Below, in pieces: positions 34,325 through 43,204 of a stretch of DNA of 64,000 nucleotides. The stretch is from UBA2966 sp965242505 (GTDB lineage: Bacteria; Pseudomonadota; Alphaproteobacteria; UBA2966): contig OZ251449.1 in assembly GCA_965242505.1 (NCBI GenBank), positions 124,001 through 188,000 of the forward strand, read 5' to 3'. Each line of letters opens with the position of its first letter. The first letter of the stretch is position 1. Made by a program: the position numbers and the translations under genes. The notes under the pieces were generated by a model. The model worked only from the letters and a program-made list of their open reading frames with translations, ran no database searches and had not been told where the DNA came from.

Positions 34325-35870
34325 CGCCCCCCACCCCGACCCTCCCCCCTGACCATCCACGCCCCTCCCCCCTGCCCATCCATACTCCTCCCCCCTGACA
34401 GGGGGGAGGTCGGGAGGGGGGTCCGGATGGACGTACCCCGCCGTCGGCGACCCCCACCCCGACCCTCCCCCTGCAAGGGAGAGGGAGAAAGAAGAGGGAC
34501 GGGAGGGAGCCGTCGACGCTCCTTCCCCCCTGCCCATCCACACCCCTCCCCCCTGACAGGGGGGAGGTCGGGAGGGGGGTCCGGACGCCCACCCCGCCGC
34601 CGGCGACCCCCACCCCGACCCTCCCCCTGCAAGGGAGAGGGAGAAAGAAGAGAGACAGGAGGGAGCCGTCGACGCTCCTTCCCCCCTGCCCATCCACACT
34701 CCCTCCCCCCCTGACCATCCATACTCCTCCCCCCTGACAGGGGGGAGGTCGGGAGGGGGGTCCGGACGCCCACCCCGCCGCCGGCGACCCCCACCCCGAC
34801 CCTCCCCCTGCAAGGGAGAGGGAGAAAGAAGAGAGACGGGAGGGAGCCGTCGACGCCCTTCCCCCCTGCCCATCCACACTCCTCCCCCCTGACAGGGGGG
34901 AGGTCGGGAGGGGGGTCCGGATGGACGTACCCCGCCGTCGGCGACCCCCACCCCGACCCTCCCCCTGCAAGGGAGAGGGAGAAAGAAGAGGGACGGGAGG
35001 GAGCCGTCGACGCTCCTTCCCCCCTGCCAATTCATACTCCTCCCCCCTGACAGGGGGGAGGTCGGGAGGGGGGTCCGGATGGACGTACCCCGCCGTCGGC
35101 GACCCCCACCCCGACCCTCCCCCTGCAAGGGAGAGGGAGAAAGAAGAGGGACGGGAAGGGGCCGTCGACGCCCCTCCCCCCTGCCCATCCACACTCCCTC
35201 CCCCCTGCCCAATCCATACTCCTCCCCCCTGGCAGGGGGGAGGTCGGGAGGGGGGTCCGGACGCCCACCCCGCCGCCGGTGACCCCCACCCCGACCCTCT
35301 CCCTGCAAGGGAGAGGGAGAAAGAAGAGGGACGGGAGGGAGCCATCCACACTCCCTCCCCCCTGACCATCCATACTCCTCCCCCCTGGCAGGGGGGAGGT
35401 CGGGAGGGGGGTCCGGATGGACGTGCCCCGCCGCCGGCGACCCCCACCCCGACCCTCCCCCTGCAAGGGAGAGGGAGAAAGAAGAGAGACGGGAGGGAGC
35501 CGTCGACGCTCCTCCCCCCTGCCCATCCACACTCCCTCCCCCCTGCCCAATCCATACTCCTCCCCCCTGGCAGGGGGGAGGTCGGGAGGGGGGTCCGGAT
35601 GGACGTACCCCGCCGCCGGCGACCCCCACCCCGACCCTCCCCCTGCAAGGGAGAGGGAGAAAGAAGAGGGACGGGAAGGGGCCGTCGACGCTCCTTCCCC
35701 CCTGCCCATCCACACTCCTCCCCCCTGACAGGGGGGAGGTCGGGAGGGGGGTCCGGATGGACGTACCCCGCAACGCCGGTGACCCCCACCCCGACCCTCC
35801 CCCTGCCAGGGAGAGGGAGAAAGAAGAGGGACGGGAGGGAGCCATCCACGCCCCTCCCCCCCGACCATCC
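34325..35870. repeat. Nine-unit tandem array of the A/B palindromic repeat
   Basis: The A-type arm (TCCTCCCCCCTG facing CAGGGGGGAGG, then TCGGGAGGG) recurs starting near 34386, 34546, 34724, 34880, 35038, 35220, 35376, 35558 and 35716. The spacing falls into two classes, 156-160 bp and 178-182 bp. Each A arm is followed by a linker (GTCCGGATGGACGTACCCC or GTCCGGACGCCCACCCC) and a B arm (CCCCGACCCTCCCCCTG / CAAGGGAGAGGG), then GAAAGAAGAG and GAGCCGTCGACGC. The longer units carry an extra partial A arm. No gene is supported in the array, although it is open in several frames because it lacks stop codons. It fills 34317-35870, between the dehydrogenase and bamD. Confidence 0.95.
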
Positions 35871-35878
35871 GCCGGCGC

Positions 35879-35907
35879 TTCGCATCGGTCGGCTTCGTTG
35901 CTATAAT
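35879..35907 (+). promoter_or_regulatory. Promoter of bamD
   Basis: TTCGCA (35879-35884), 17-bp spacer, then a perfect TATAAT (35902-35907), directly behind the repeat array and about 110 bp before the bamD start. A perfect TATAAT is rare in DNA of this composition. Confidence 0.6.
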
Positions 35908-36020
35908 CCCCGCCTTCGGTCGGCCCCGGCGCGGGGCGCCGCGCGTCTCTCGGACGTTCAACTGGACCCTTTGCCGAACCCGGAATGACCCTCTCCCGCG
36001 ACGATACAGACGATACGCGC

Positions 36021-36800
36021 ATGTCGATGAAGGCGTGGCCGCCGCGCGCGGTCCGCGCGTGCGCCCTGCCGGCGCTGGCGGTCGTCCTGGCCCTGTCGCT
36101 GCCCGGCTGTTCCTCCGACGCCGACTCCGGGTACGCCGAGCGGCCGGTCGAGGAGCTCTACAACAGCGCCCTGGATTCGCTGCTGGGCGGCAGCTACACC
36201 CGGGCCGCCGAGGAATTCGACGAAGTGGAGCGCCAGCACCCGTATTCGGTCTGGGCGACCAAGGCCCAGCTCATGGCCGCGTTCTCCCATTACCAGACCA
36301 ATCGGTACGACCAGGCCATACTCGCCGCCGACCGCTTCATCCAGCTGCATCCCAACAGCGCGGACGCGCCCTACGCCTTCTATCTCATCGCGATCAGCTA
36401 CTACGAACAGATAACCGACATCGGGCGGGACCAGCGCGTGACCGAGCAGGCGCTCGCCGCGTTGAACGAGCTGGTTCGCAGGTATCCCGACACCGAGTAC
36501 GCGCGCGACGCCCGGTTGAAGGTCGTGCTCGCGGAGGATCACCTGGCGGGCAAGGAGATGGAGGTCGGGCGGTTCTATCTCGGGGAGGGGAATTACGTTT
36601 CCGCGATCAACAGGTTCCGCGTCGTCGTCGAGGAATACGGAACGACGACCCATGCGCCGGAAGCGCTGCACCGCCTCGCCGAGGCGTACCTGGCGCTTGG
36701 CGTGATCGACGAGGCCCGGACCGCGGCGGCCGTTCTCGGACACAACCATCCCGGAAGCGTCTGGTATCGGGATGCGTATGAAATGCTGACCGGCGAGTGA
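36021..36800 (+). CDS. bamD: Outer membrane assembly lipoprotein BamD
   Basis: A 259-residue lipoprotein of the BAM complex, which inserts beta-barrel proteins into the outer membrane. Seen: a lipoprotein signal ending in the lipobox LPGC, then TPR repeats (VEELYNSALDSLLGGSYTRA, AFSHYQTNRYDQAILAADRF, ALNELVRRYPDTEYARDARL). The ATG at 36021 gives a normal-length signal; in-frame ATGs at 35985 and 36027 are alternatives. It heads a bamD-recN-ligA group, a common alphaproteobacterial order. It is relevant to the autotransporter in this window, whose barrel would need this machinery. Confidence 0.93.
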   Translation: MSMKAWPPRAVRACALPALAVVLALSLPGCSSDADSGYAERPVEELYNSALDSLLGGSYTRAAEEFDEVERQHPYSVWATKAQLMAAFSHYQTNRYDQAILAADRFIQLHPNSADAPYAFYLIAISYYEQITDIGRDQRVTEQALAALNELVRRYPDTEYARDARLKVVLAEDHLAGKEMEVGRFYLGEGNYVSAINRFRVVVEEYGTTTHAPEALHRLAEAYLALGVIDEARTAAAVLGHNHPGSVWYRDAYEMLTGE

Positions 36801-36890
36801 AATGTTGACCGGCGAGGAGTCGCGGCCGCGGAAGACCGGAGGGTCCCGGATCGGTCGCTGGTGGAGACCGGTGTTCTAGCGGGCCGCGCG

Positions 36891-38561
36891 ATGCTCGCGG
36901 GACTGTCCATCCGGGACTTCGTCCTCATCGAACGCCTCGACCTGGAATTCGAACCGGGTCTTTGCGTGCTCACGGGCGAGACCGGGACCGGTAAGTCGAT
37001 CCTGCTCGACGCGCTGGGGCTCTGCCTCGGGCATCGGGCGTCGGCGGGGCTGGTTCGCGCCGGCGCCCGGCAGGCCGACGTTACCGCCGTTTTCGAGGTT
37101 CCGGCGGCGCACGCGGCGCGGGGTCTGCTCGAAAGCCGGGGCCTGGCCGGAGCGGACGGCGTGATCCTCCGGCGCGTGGTCACGTCCGAGGGCCGCAGCC
37201 GGGCCTTCGCCAACGATCGACCGGTCTCCGCCGCGTTCCTGCGCGAACTCGGCATGGCCATCGTCGAGGTGCAGGGGCAGCACGATCTCGCCCTGCTGCT
37301 CGACCCCTCCAACCATCGCCGGCTTCTCGACCAGTACGCCGGTCTGGAGTCCGACGTCGAGGGGGTCGCGTCGGCGTTCGACGCGATGCGGGACGCGGCG
37401 CGCGCCCTGGAGGACGCGAGGGCGGAACTGGAGCGCGCGCGCGCCGACGAGGAATACGTGCGCCACGCCGTCGAGGAGTTGAGCTCCCTGGACCCCCGGC
37501 CGGCGGAGGAGGACTCGCTTGCCGCCGAGCGGACCGTTCTGACGCACGCGGAACGCCTCTCCCGGTCGCTTTCCGAGGCGCTGGCGGCGTTGACGTCGGA
37601 AGACGGCGCGCAGACCGGGCTGCATCGCGCCGAACGGGCGCTGGAACGGTCTCGGGAACATGCGGCGGGCCGGTTCGACGAAGTGATGACGGCCCTCGAG
37701 CGCGCGCGCGTCGAGACCGTGGAGGCGGTCGCGATGCTCGAACGCCTCGACCGGGAGCTGACGGCGGATCCCGGGCGGCTGTCGGTCGTCGAGAACCGGC
37801 TGTTCGACCTGCGCGCGCTGGCGCGAAAGCACCGGACGACGGTGGCGGAACTGCCGGCCGTCCTGGACGCCTTCTCCGGGCGGCTCGCGGCGCTCGACTC
37901 CGGGGCCGGCGGGATCGACCGTCTGGCCGGGGAGGCCGAGGCCGGCCGCGCGGCCTACGAGGACGCGGCGAAGTCCCTGAGCGGCAAACGGCGCGCCGGC
38001 GCCCGGAGGTTCGACGAGTCCGTCAACGCGGAGTTGCCGTCGCTGAAGCTGGGCGACGCCGCGGTCGGGACCGCGGTCGAGACGGTCGCCGAGGACTGGT
38101 GGGGACGCGAGGGGTTCGATCGCGTCGCCTTCCAGGTCGCCACGAACGCCGGCCACGAGCCGGGTCCGCTCTCCCAGGTGGCCTCGGGCGGCGAGCTCGG
38201 CCGGATCATGCTGGCCCTGAAGGTCGTCCTCGCGCGCACGCGGGGCTCGCGGACGCTGATTTTCGACGAGGTCGACCGGGGCATCGGCGGGGCCACTGCC
38301 GACGCCGTCGGCGCCCGCCTCGAGCGGCTGGCGCGGGAGTCGCAGGTCCTGGTGGTCACGCACTCGCCGCAGGTCGCCGCGCGCGGGAACCACCACTGGC
38401 TGATCGGCAAGACCACCGGCGGCGAACGCGCGGTGACGACCGTCGATCGGCTCGATACGGGGACGCGGCGCGAGGAACTGGCCCGGATGCTCGCGGGCGC
38501 GCGGGTGACCGACGAGGCGCGGGCGGCCGCCGACAGTCTGATCGCGGAACGGGCGTCGTGA
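36891..38561 (+). CDS. recN: DNA repair ATPase RecN
   Basis: A 556-residue SMC-like protein in double-strand break repair. Seen: the conserved opening MLAGLSIRDFVLIERLDLEF, Walker A GETGTGKS, the QGQHDLALLL signature, long central coiled coils (residues about 155-360), and the C-terminal ABC signature SGGELGRIMLALK with Walker B TLIFDEVDRGIGG. The ATG at 36891 gives the family N-terminus; an upstream in-frame ATG at 36861 adds ten residues. The stop overlaps the GTG start of ligA. Confidence 0.96.
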   Translation: MLAGLSIRDFVLIERLDLEFEPGLCVLTGETGTGKSILLDALGLCLGHRASAGLVRAGARQADVTAVFEVPAAHAARGLLESRGLAGADGVILRRVVTSEGRSRAFANDRPVSAAFLRELGMAIVEVQGQHDLALLLDPSNHRRLLDQYAGLESDVEGVASAFDAMRDAARALEDARAELERARADEEYVRHAVEELSSLDPRPAEEDSLAAERTVLTHAERLSRSLSEALAALTSEDGAQTGLHRAERALERSREHAAGRFDEVMTALERARVETVEAVAMLERLDRELTADPGRLSVVENRLFDLRALARKHRTTVAELPAVLDAFSGRLAALDSGAGGIDRLAGEAEAGRAAYEDAAKSLSGKRRAGARRFDESVNAELPSLKLGDAAVGTAVETVAEDWWGREGFDRVAFQVATNAGHEPGPLSQVASGGELGRIMLALKVVLARTRGSRTLIFDEVDRGIGGATADAVGARLERLARESQVLVVTHSPQVAARGNHHWLIGKTTGGERAVTTVDRLDTGTRREELARMLAGARVTDEARAAADSLIAERAS

Positions 38562-40687
38562 GCGGCGAAGACGCCGCCGGCCCGTCGGCCGGCATCGACG
38601 TCGAGGCGCTGACGGAGGAGCGGGCGGCGGCGGAGCTCGAGCGTCTGGCGGGCGAGATCGCCGAACACGATCGCGCTTACCACCAGCGCGACGCCCCCAC
38701 GATCAGCGATGCGGAGTACGACGCCCTCCGGCGGCGAAACCGGGCGATCGAGACCCGGTTTCCCGGACTCGTTCGCGATGACGGCCCCTCCCGCCGGGTC
38801 GGCGCCGCGCCGGCCCAGGGCTTTCGCAAGGTGCGCCATGCGCGGCCCATGCTGTCCCTCGACAACGCCTTCGACGACGGGGACGTCGCCGGCTTCTACG
38901 GACGGGTCCGACGGTTCCTGGGACTGGACGGAGACGCCGCGGTCGTCGTCGTCGCCGAGCCCAAGATCGACGGCCTGTCCGCCGCGCTTCTCTACGAAGG
39001 CGGCGAGTTCGTCCGGGGGGCGACGCGCGGCGACGGGGAGACGGGCGAGGACGTCACGGACAACCTGCGCATGACCGGGGACGTTCCGCGCAGGTTGCGC
39101 GGACGGGGAGTCCCGGAGCGCCTGGAGGTCCGCGGCGAGGTCTACATGCGGCGCGAGGACTTCCTGGCCCTCAACCGGGCGCAGGAGACCGCGGAAAGAC
39201 AGGCGTTCGCCAATCCCAGGAACGCGGCCGCGGGAAGCCTCCGGCAGCTGGACCCCGCGGTGACCGAGGCCCGTCCGATCCGTTTCTTCGGATACGCCTG
39301 GGGCGAGGCGTCCGCTCCCATCGCCGACACGCTCTGGGAGGCGCGCCGGCGGCTGGAGGAGTGGGGGTTCGCGCTCAACGAGCCCGCCCGGCGGTGCGAG
39401 GCGCCGGAGGCCGTCCTCGATCACTATCGGGAGCTGGAGGAAATGCGGGCGGCGCTGCCCTTCGACATCGACGGGGTCGTCTACAAGGTCGACCGGCTCG
39501 ACTGGCAGAACCGGCTGGGCATGGTCAGCCGGTCGCCGCGGTGGGCCGTGGCCCACAAGTTCCCCGCCGAAAAGGCGCGGACCGTCCTCAGGTCGATCGG
39601 CATCCAGGTCGGGCGGACGGGCGCGCTGACGCCGGTCGCGAGGCTCGAGCCGGTGACCGTGGGCGGCGTCGTCGTCGGCAACGCCACGCTCCACAACGAA
39701 GACGAGATCGAACGCAAGGACGTGCGGCCGGGCGATACGGTCGTCGTGCGGCGGGCGGGCGACGTCATTCCCCAGATCGTGGAGGTGGTTCGGGAGCGCC
39801 GGCCGAAGGGCGCGAAACCGTTCGCGTTCCCCGACGTGTGCCCCGAATGCGGCAGCGCGGCGGTCCGGGAAGAGGACGAGGCGGCGCGCCGCTGCACGGG
39901 CGGGCTGATCTGTCCGGCGCAGGCCGTGGAGCGGTTGCGCCACTTCGTCGGCCGGAACGCCTTCGACGTCGAGGGCATCGGCGAGAAGCAGATACTGGCC
40001 TTCTGGGAAAGGGGCGTCGTCAGGGAGCCCGCCGACCTGTTCACCCTCGAGAGCCGCGACGGCGACGGCGCGATCGATCCTCCGTTGCGCGATTGGGAGG
40101 GATGGGGCGAGACTTCGGTCCGCAACCTGTTCGCCGCCATCGACCGCCGCCGCGACGTCGGGATCGAGCGGTTCCTGTACGCCCTCGGCATCCGGCATGT
40201 CGGCCAGGCGACGGCGCGTCTGCTGTCGCGGCGCTACGAGACGCTGGATCGGTTCCTGGAGGCCATGGCCGGGGCGCGGGACCGCGACGGCGAGGACTAT
40301 CGCGATCTCGTCGATATCGACGGCATCGGCCGGAAGGTCGCCGAGGTCGTCGTCGAGTTCTTCGCCGAGCCTCGCAACCGGCGGGCGATCGACGATCTGC
40401 GCGACCCGGACCTGGGGGTCCGGGTGCGGGACGCCGAGCCGGTGGCAAGCGAGTCGGCGATCGCCGGAAAGACGGTCGTCTTCACGGGGACGCTGGAGAC
40501 CGTGACGCGGGCCGAGGCCAAGGCGAGGGCGGAGGCGCTCGGCGCCAGGGTCTCGGGATCGGTCGGCGCCAGGACCGACTACGTGGTCGCCGGGCCGGGC
40601 GCGGGGTCGAAGCTGAAGAAGGCGCAGGAACTCGGCGTGGCCGTCCTGAGCGAGGCCGAGTGGCTAGCCCTGACCGAAGCGCCCTGA
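38558..40687 (+). CDS. ligA: NAD-dependent DNA ligase LigA
   Basis: A 709-residue NAD-dependent DNA ligase, essential for joining Okazaki fragments. Domain order: Ia domain with YHQRDAPTISDAEYDAL; adenylation domain with the active Lys in AEPKIDGLSAALLYEGG; OB fold (RTGALTPVARLEPV); Cys4 zinc finger (CPECGSAAV ... CTGGLICPAQ); helix-hairpin-helix region; C-terminal BRCT domain (KTVVFTGTLETVTRAEAKA). The GTG at 38558 is chosen because it overlaps the recN stop by 4 bp (GTGA) and yields the right N-terminus; the frame extends upstream only as a recN shadow. Confidence 0.96.
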   Translation: MSGEDAAGPSAGIDVEALTEERAAAELERLAGEIAEHDRAYHQRDAPTISDAEYDALRRRNRAIETRFPGLVRDDGPSRRVGAAPAQGFRKVRHARPMLSLDNAFDDGDVAGFYGRVRRFLGLDGDAAVVVVAEPKIDGLSAALLYEGGEFVRGATRGDGETGEDVTDNLRMTGDVPRRLRGRGVPERLEVRGEVYMRREDFLALNRAQETAERQAFANPRNAAAGSLRQLDPAVTEARPIRFFGYAWGEASAPIADTLWEARRRLEEWGFALNEPARRCEAPEAVLDHYRELEEMRAALPFDIDGVVYKVDRLDWQNRLGMVSRSPRWAVAHKFPAEKARTVLRSIGIQVGRTGALTPVARLEPVTVGGVVVGNATLHNEDEIERKDVRPGDTVVVRRAGDVIPQIVEVVRERRPKGAKPFAFPDVCPECGSAAVREEDEAARRCTGGLICPAQAVERLRHFVGRNAFDVEGIGEKQILAFWERGVVREPADLFTLESRDGDGAIDPPLRDWEGWGETSVRNLFAAIDRRRDVGIERFLYALGIRHVGQATARLLSRRYETLDRFLEAMAGARDRDGEDYRDLVDIDGIGRKVAEVVVEFFAEPRNRRAIDDLRDPDLGVRVRDAEPVASESAIAGKTVVFTGTLETVTRAEAKARAEALGARVSGSVGARTDYVVAGPGAGSKLKKAQELGVAVLSEAEWLALTEAP

Positions 40688-40689
40688 CC

Positions 40690-41158
40690 CGCCCCCCTCC
40701 CTCTTCTCCCTCCCTCCTCTTCTCCCGCTCCCTTTACTTCTCCCTCCCCCTCCCCCCCCCCTTCTTCTCCCTCCCCCTTGCAGGGGGAGGGCCGGGGTGG
40801 GGGTCGCGGCCGGGGAGAGAAGCGCGAACGGCGTCGCGGGGCCGCGGTCAACCCCCCTCCCGACCTCCCCCCTGCCAGGGGGGAGGAGTGATAATGGCTC
40901 CCTCCCGTCCTCTTATGTTCTCCCTCTCCCTTGCAGGGGGAGGGTCGGGGTGGGGGTCGCGGCGGCGGAGAGGAGCGCGAACGGCGTCGCGGGGCCGCGG
41001 TCAACCCCCCCCTCCCTCCCCCTTCTTCTCCCTCTCCCTTGCAGGGGGAGGGTCGGGGTGGGGGTCGCGGCCGGGGAGAGAAGCGCGAACGGCGTCGCGG
41101 GACCGCGGCGGACCCCCCTCCCGACCTCCCCCCTGCCAGGGGGGAGGAGTATGAATGG
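40690..41158. repeat. Cluster of A/B hairpin repeats behind ligA
   Basis: Three B-type hairpins (around 40775-40800, 40929-40960 and 41034-41065) and two A-type hairpins (around 40862-40890 and 41114-41148) follow each other with CGCGAACGGCGTCGCGGG linkers. A 10-C run lies at about 40752-40761. No gene is supported in this 470-bp stretch. Confidence 0.85.
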
Positions 41159-41539
41159 TCAGGGGGAGGAGAGCGTGGGCGGTCGGGGTGGGGGTGGATC
41201 GCGGTCACGCAATTCCGCGAGGATCGTCTCGACGACGCCTTCGATGGCCTCCAGAACGTCGCTGTTCCAGAACCGGACGACCTTGTACCCCCGCCGTTCG
41301 AGCCAGGCCGTCCTGGCCGCATCCGCGTCCGCTTCCCGGCGTTCGGCGTGTTGTCCGCCATCGACCTCGACGACCAGACGCCGGCGGCGGCAGACGAAGT
41401 CGACGACGTACCCGCCGATGGGAAATTGATGCCGGAAGTGGCAGCCGTCCAGCTGCCGCGCGCGCAGCTGCATCCACAGTCGATGCTCGGCCAGCGTCCG
41501 TTCGGCGCGCAATCGTCTGGCCCGTGACCGCGCGTCCAT
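41159..41539 (-). CDS. DUF559 family endonuclease-like protein (Vsr/PD-(D/E)XK fold)
   Basis: A 126-residue DUF559 protein. Seen: the basic start MDARSRARRLRAERTLAEHRLW, LRARQLDGCHFRHQFPIGGY, and VVDFVCRRRRLVVEVDGGQH, where the Asp and Glu positions match the restriction-endonuclease-like core of the Vsr-related fold. Function in cells is not established for the family; DNA cleavage is an inference from the fold. The ATG at 41539 is used; 26 upstream in-frame residues run into the IS element. The stop lies inside a dispersed repeat unit, and the IS element sits 58 bp upstream, so its promoter region has been altered by the insertion. Confidence 0.85.
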   Translation of the reverse strand: MDARSRARRLRAERTLAEHRLWMQLRARQLDGCHFRHQFPIGGYVVDFVCRRRRLVVEVDGGQHAERREADADAARTAWLERRGYKVVRFWNSDVLEAIEGVVETILAELRDRDPPPPRPPTLSSP

Positions 41540-41616
41540 ACGGCCCTCCCTCGCGGTGAATCGGACATCGGAGAGCGTATATGCAAGGAACTGAGCAACC
41601 GGATAGATGGGTAACA

Positions 41617-42834
41617 CTATAGACCGGATACATGGGTAACAGTGTTCCCGGTCTGTCCCGCTTCCGTGCGGCCCGGCCGGGCCGCACGGAAGCGGTGAAG
41701 CTTCTTTGACCTCCGATCGATGATCCCGAGGTCGACATCCGCGAAGCGGACGATCCAGTCGCCCCCGTCAGTCTCGGCCACGCCCACCGGCTCGCCCCTC
41801 AGCGTCTCGCTGATGAAGACCAGGTCGCCGCCCCACTTGATGGAGCCATCGGTGCGGACCCGGCGCATCGCGTGCTCGGCATCGTACCAAGGCTCCTCCA
41901 GGCGCTCGGGATGACGCCGCTCCGACGACCGGTAGAACGCCGCAGGCGGCTTCTGCCCCAGGGCCTCATGCGGACGATGGACGTTGAAGTCCTGGCGGAA
42001 GCGGTCGAAGCGGGCCTGTTGCGCGTCCGCCGTCGCCGCCGGCGGCGTCGCGGTCTCGGCCTTCAACGTCCGATGCATCCGCTCATGCCTCCCGTTCTGC
42101 TGCGGCTGACCCCGCGCAATCCGCTCCACCGCGATCCCGGCCTTGATCCATTCCACCGACAGACGCGACAGACCCCCAGCCCCCGGACCGGCGAACGGCG
42201 CCCCGTTGTCCGAACGGATGGCCTCGGGAACCCCGTAGCGCCGGAACACCCGCCCCACCGCCGCCCCCACCGCTGCGGTCTGCGGCGGGACGATGACGCA
42301 CGCCAGCAGAAAGCGGCTGTAGGCGTCGGTGATCGTCAGCGGATCGCAGCGGACGCCGTCGCGGGTGCGAAACCACCCCTTGAAGTCGATGCACCACACG
42401 TCGTTGGGAGCCGCCACAGGGCGGAACGGACGACACGGAGCCGCCATCCGACGACGCCGGCGACGGCGCGCCACCAGACCCTCCGCGCGCAGCAGGTCGC
42501 CCATCGTGCTGGCCGCCGGCCACGCCACCTCGGGGCGCTGACTCACCAACACCGCCCGCAGCTTGCGCGGACCCCAGTGCGGACGCGTGCGGCGCAAGGC
42601 GATGATCGCCTCGGCCACCGACGGCGCCATCGACCGACCATGGCGACGCGGCGCCCGCGACCGATCGACCAGACCCTCCGGGCCGTCGCCGCGATACCGA
42701 CCAAGCCACTTGTACCCGGTCTTGCGGCTGATGCCGTAGTGCTCGCACAGCGCCGTCATCGACCACTCGCCACGCAGATAGTCGGCAACGAAAACCAGCT
42801 TCTCGTCCATCGGACAGGTCTCCTTCCAGGGCAT
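41617..42834 (-). CDS. IS481 family transposase
   Basis: A 405-residue DDE transposase. The N-terminus has a helix-turn-helix (YLRGEWSMTALCEHYGISRKTGYKWLGRY) and the centre an rve integrase core with the catalytic Asp in WCIDFKGWF, Asp in IRSDNGAPF and Glu in QNGRHERMHRTLK. All three are present and the frame is open, so the element may be active. ATG at 42834 is preceded by a GGGAGGTGCG ribosome site; an in-frame GTG lies at 42852. The last codons and stop fall in the terminal inverted repeat. The C-terminal part encodes a 38-bp perfect palindrome (41658-41695). Confidence 0.93.
   Translation of the reverse strand: MPWKETCPMDEKLVFVADYLRGEWSMTALCEHYGISRKTGYKWLGRYRGDGPEGLVDRSRAPRRHGRSMAPSVAEAIIALRRTRPHWGPRKLRAVLVSQRPEVAWPAASTMGDLLRAEGLVARRRRRRRMAAPCRPFRPVAAPNDVWCIDFKGWFRTRDGVRCDPLTITDAYSRFLLACVIVPPQTAAVGAAVGRVFRRYGVPEAIRSDNGAPFAGPGAGGLSRLSVEWIKAGIAVERIARGQPQQNGRHERMHRTLKAETATPPAATADAQQARFDRFRQDFNVHRPHEALGQKPPAAFYRSSERRHPERLEEPWYDAEHAMRRVRTDGSIKWGGDLVFISETLRGEPVGVAETDGGDWIVRFADVDLGIIDRRSKKLHRFRAARPGRTEAGQTGNTVTHVSGL
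41658..41695. repeat. Perfect 38-bp palindrome inside the 3' end of the transposase gene
   Basis: All 19 base pairs match around the centre at 41676/41677 (CCGCTTCCGTGC ... GCACGGAAGCGG). It lies 15 bp inside the left terminal repeat. It may act as a barrier to transcription entering the element, or as a transposase or host site. Confidence 0.8.
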
Positions 42835-42927
42835 CGGTCGCACCTCCCGCACCTCCCGACCGACCCTCCAACCTGTTACCCATGTATCCGGTCTAAACTG
42901 TTACCTTTCTATCCGGTCTGTACCAAC

Positions 42928-43165
42928 AGGACCCCCCTCCCGACCTCCCCTTCCTTCTTCTCCCTCTCCCTTGCAGGGGGAGGGTCGGGGTGGGGGTCGC
43001 GGCGGGGGAGAGGAGCGCGAACGGCGTCGCGGGGCCGCGGTCAACCCCCCTCCCGTCCTCTTATTTTCTCCCTCCCCCTGCCAAGGAGAGGGAGAAGAGG
43101 GGGGCGCGCCATTCACACTCCTCCCCCTGAACAGGGGGGAGGTCGGGAGGGGGGTCGCGCGAAAG
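42928..43165. repeat. A/B hairpin repeats between the IS element and the coiled-coil gene
   Basis: A truncated A arm at the IS junction (CCCCTCCCGACCTCCCC, about 42931-42948), a B hairpin (about 42965-43000), a shortened B-like arm (about 43062-43092) and an A hairpin (about 43119-43158). No gene lies in 42853-43204 besides the IS end. Confidence 0.8.
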
Positions 43166-43204
43166 CGGAAATCCGGTAGTATCCCGGCCTGAAAGGAGAC
43201 GCCC

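Larger units (their letters stand above)
41598..42917 (-). mobile_element. IS481-type insertion sequence, 1320 bp
   Basis: A single transposase gene is bracketed by 45-bp terminal inverted repeats, 41598-41642 and 42873-42917, identical at 41 of 45 positions. Each end contains two direct copies of a 19-bp motif starting ACCGGATA and ending GGTAACA. I see no target-site duplication. It is inserted between the DUF559 gene and a repeat cluster. The true outer edge could lie a few bases further out. Confidence 0.85.

Noticed and set aside
34325..35870. Possible CRISPR array
   Set aside because: The units are long palindromes of 156-182 bp with similar linkers, not short direct repeats with unique spacers, and no cas genes are present.
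33348..36022. Very long minus-strand open frames (up to 845 codons) across the tandem repeat array
   Set aside because: They arise because the GC-rich repeat lacks stop codons in several frames; the text is repetitive and overlaps guaA and a dehydrogenase gene.
41588..42925. Target-site duplication around the IS element
   Set aside because: The bases flanking the two terminal repeats do not match over any convincing length.
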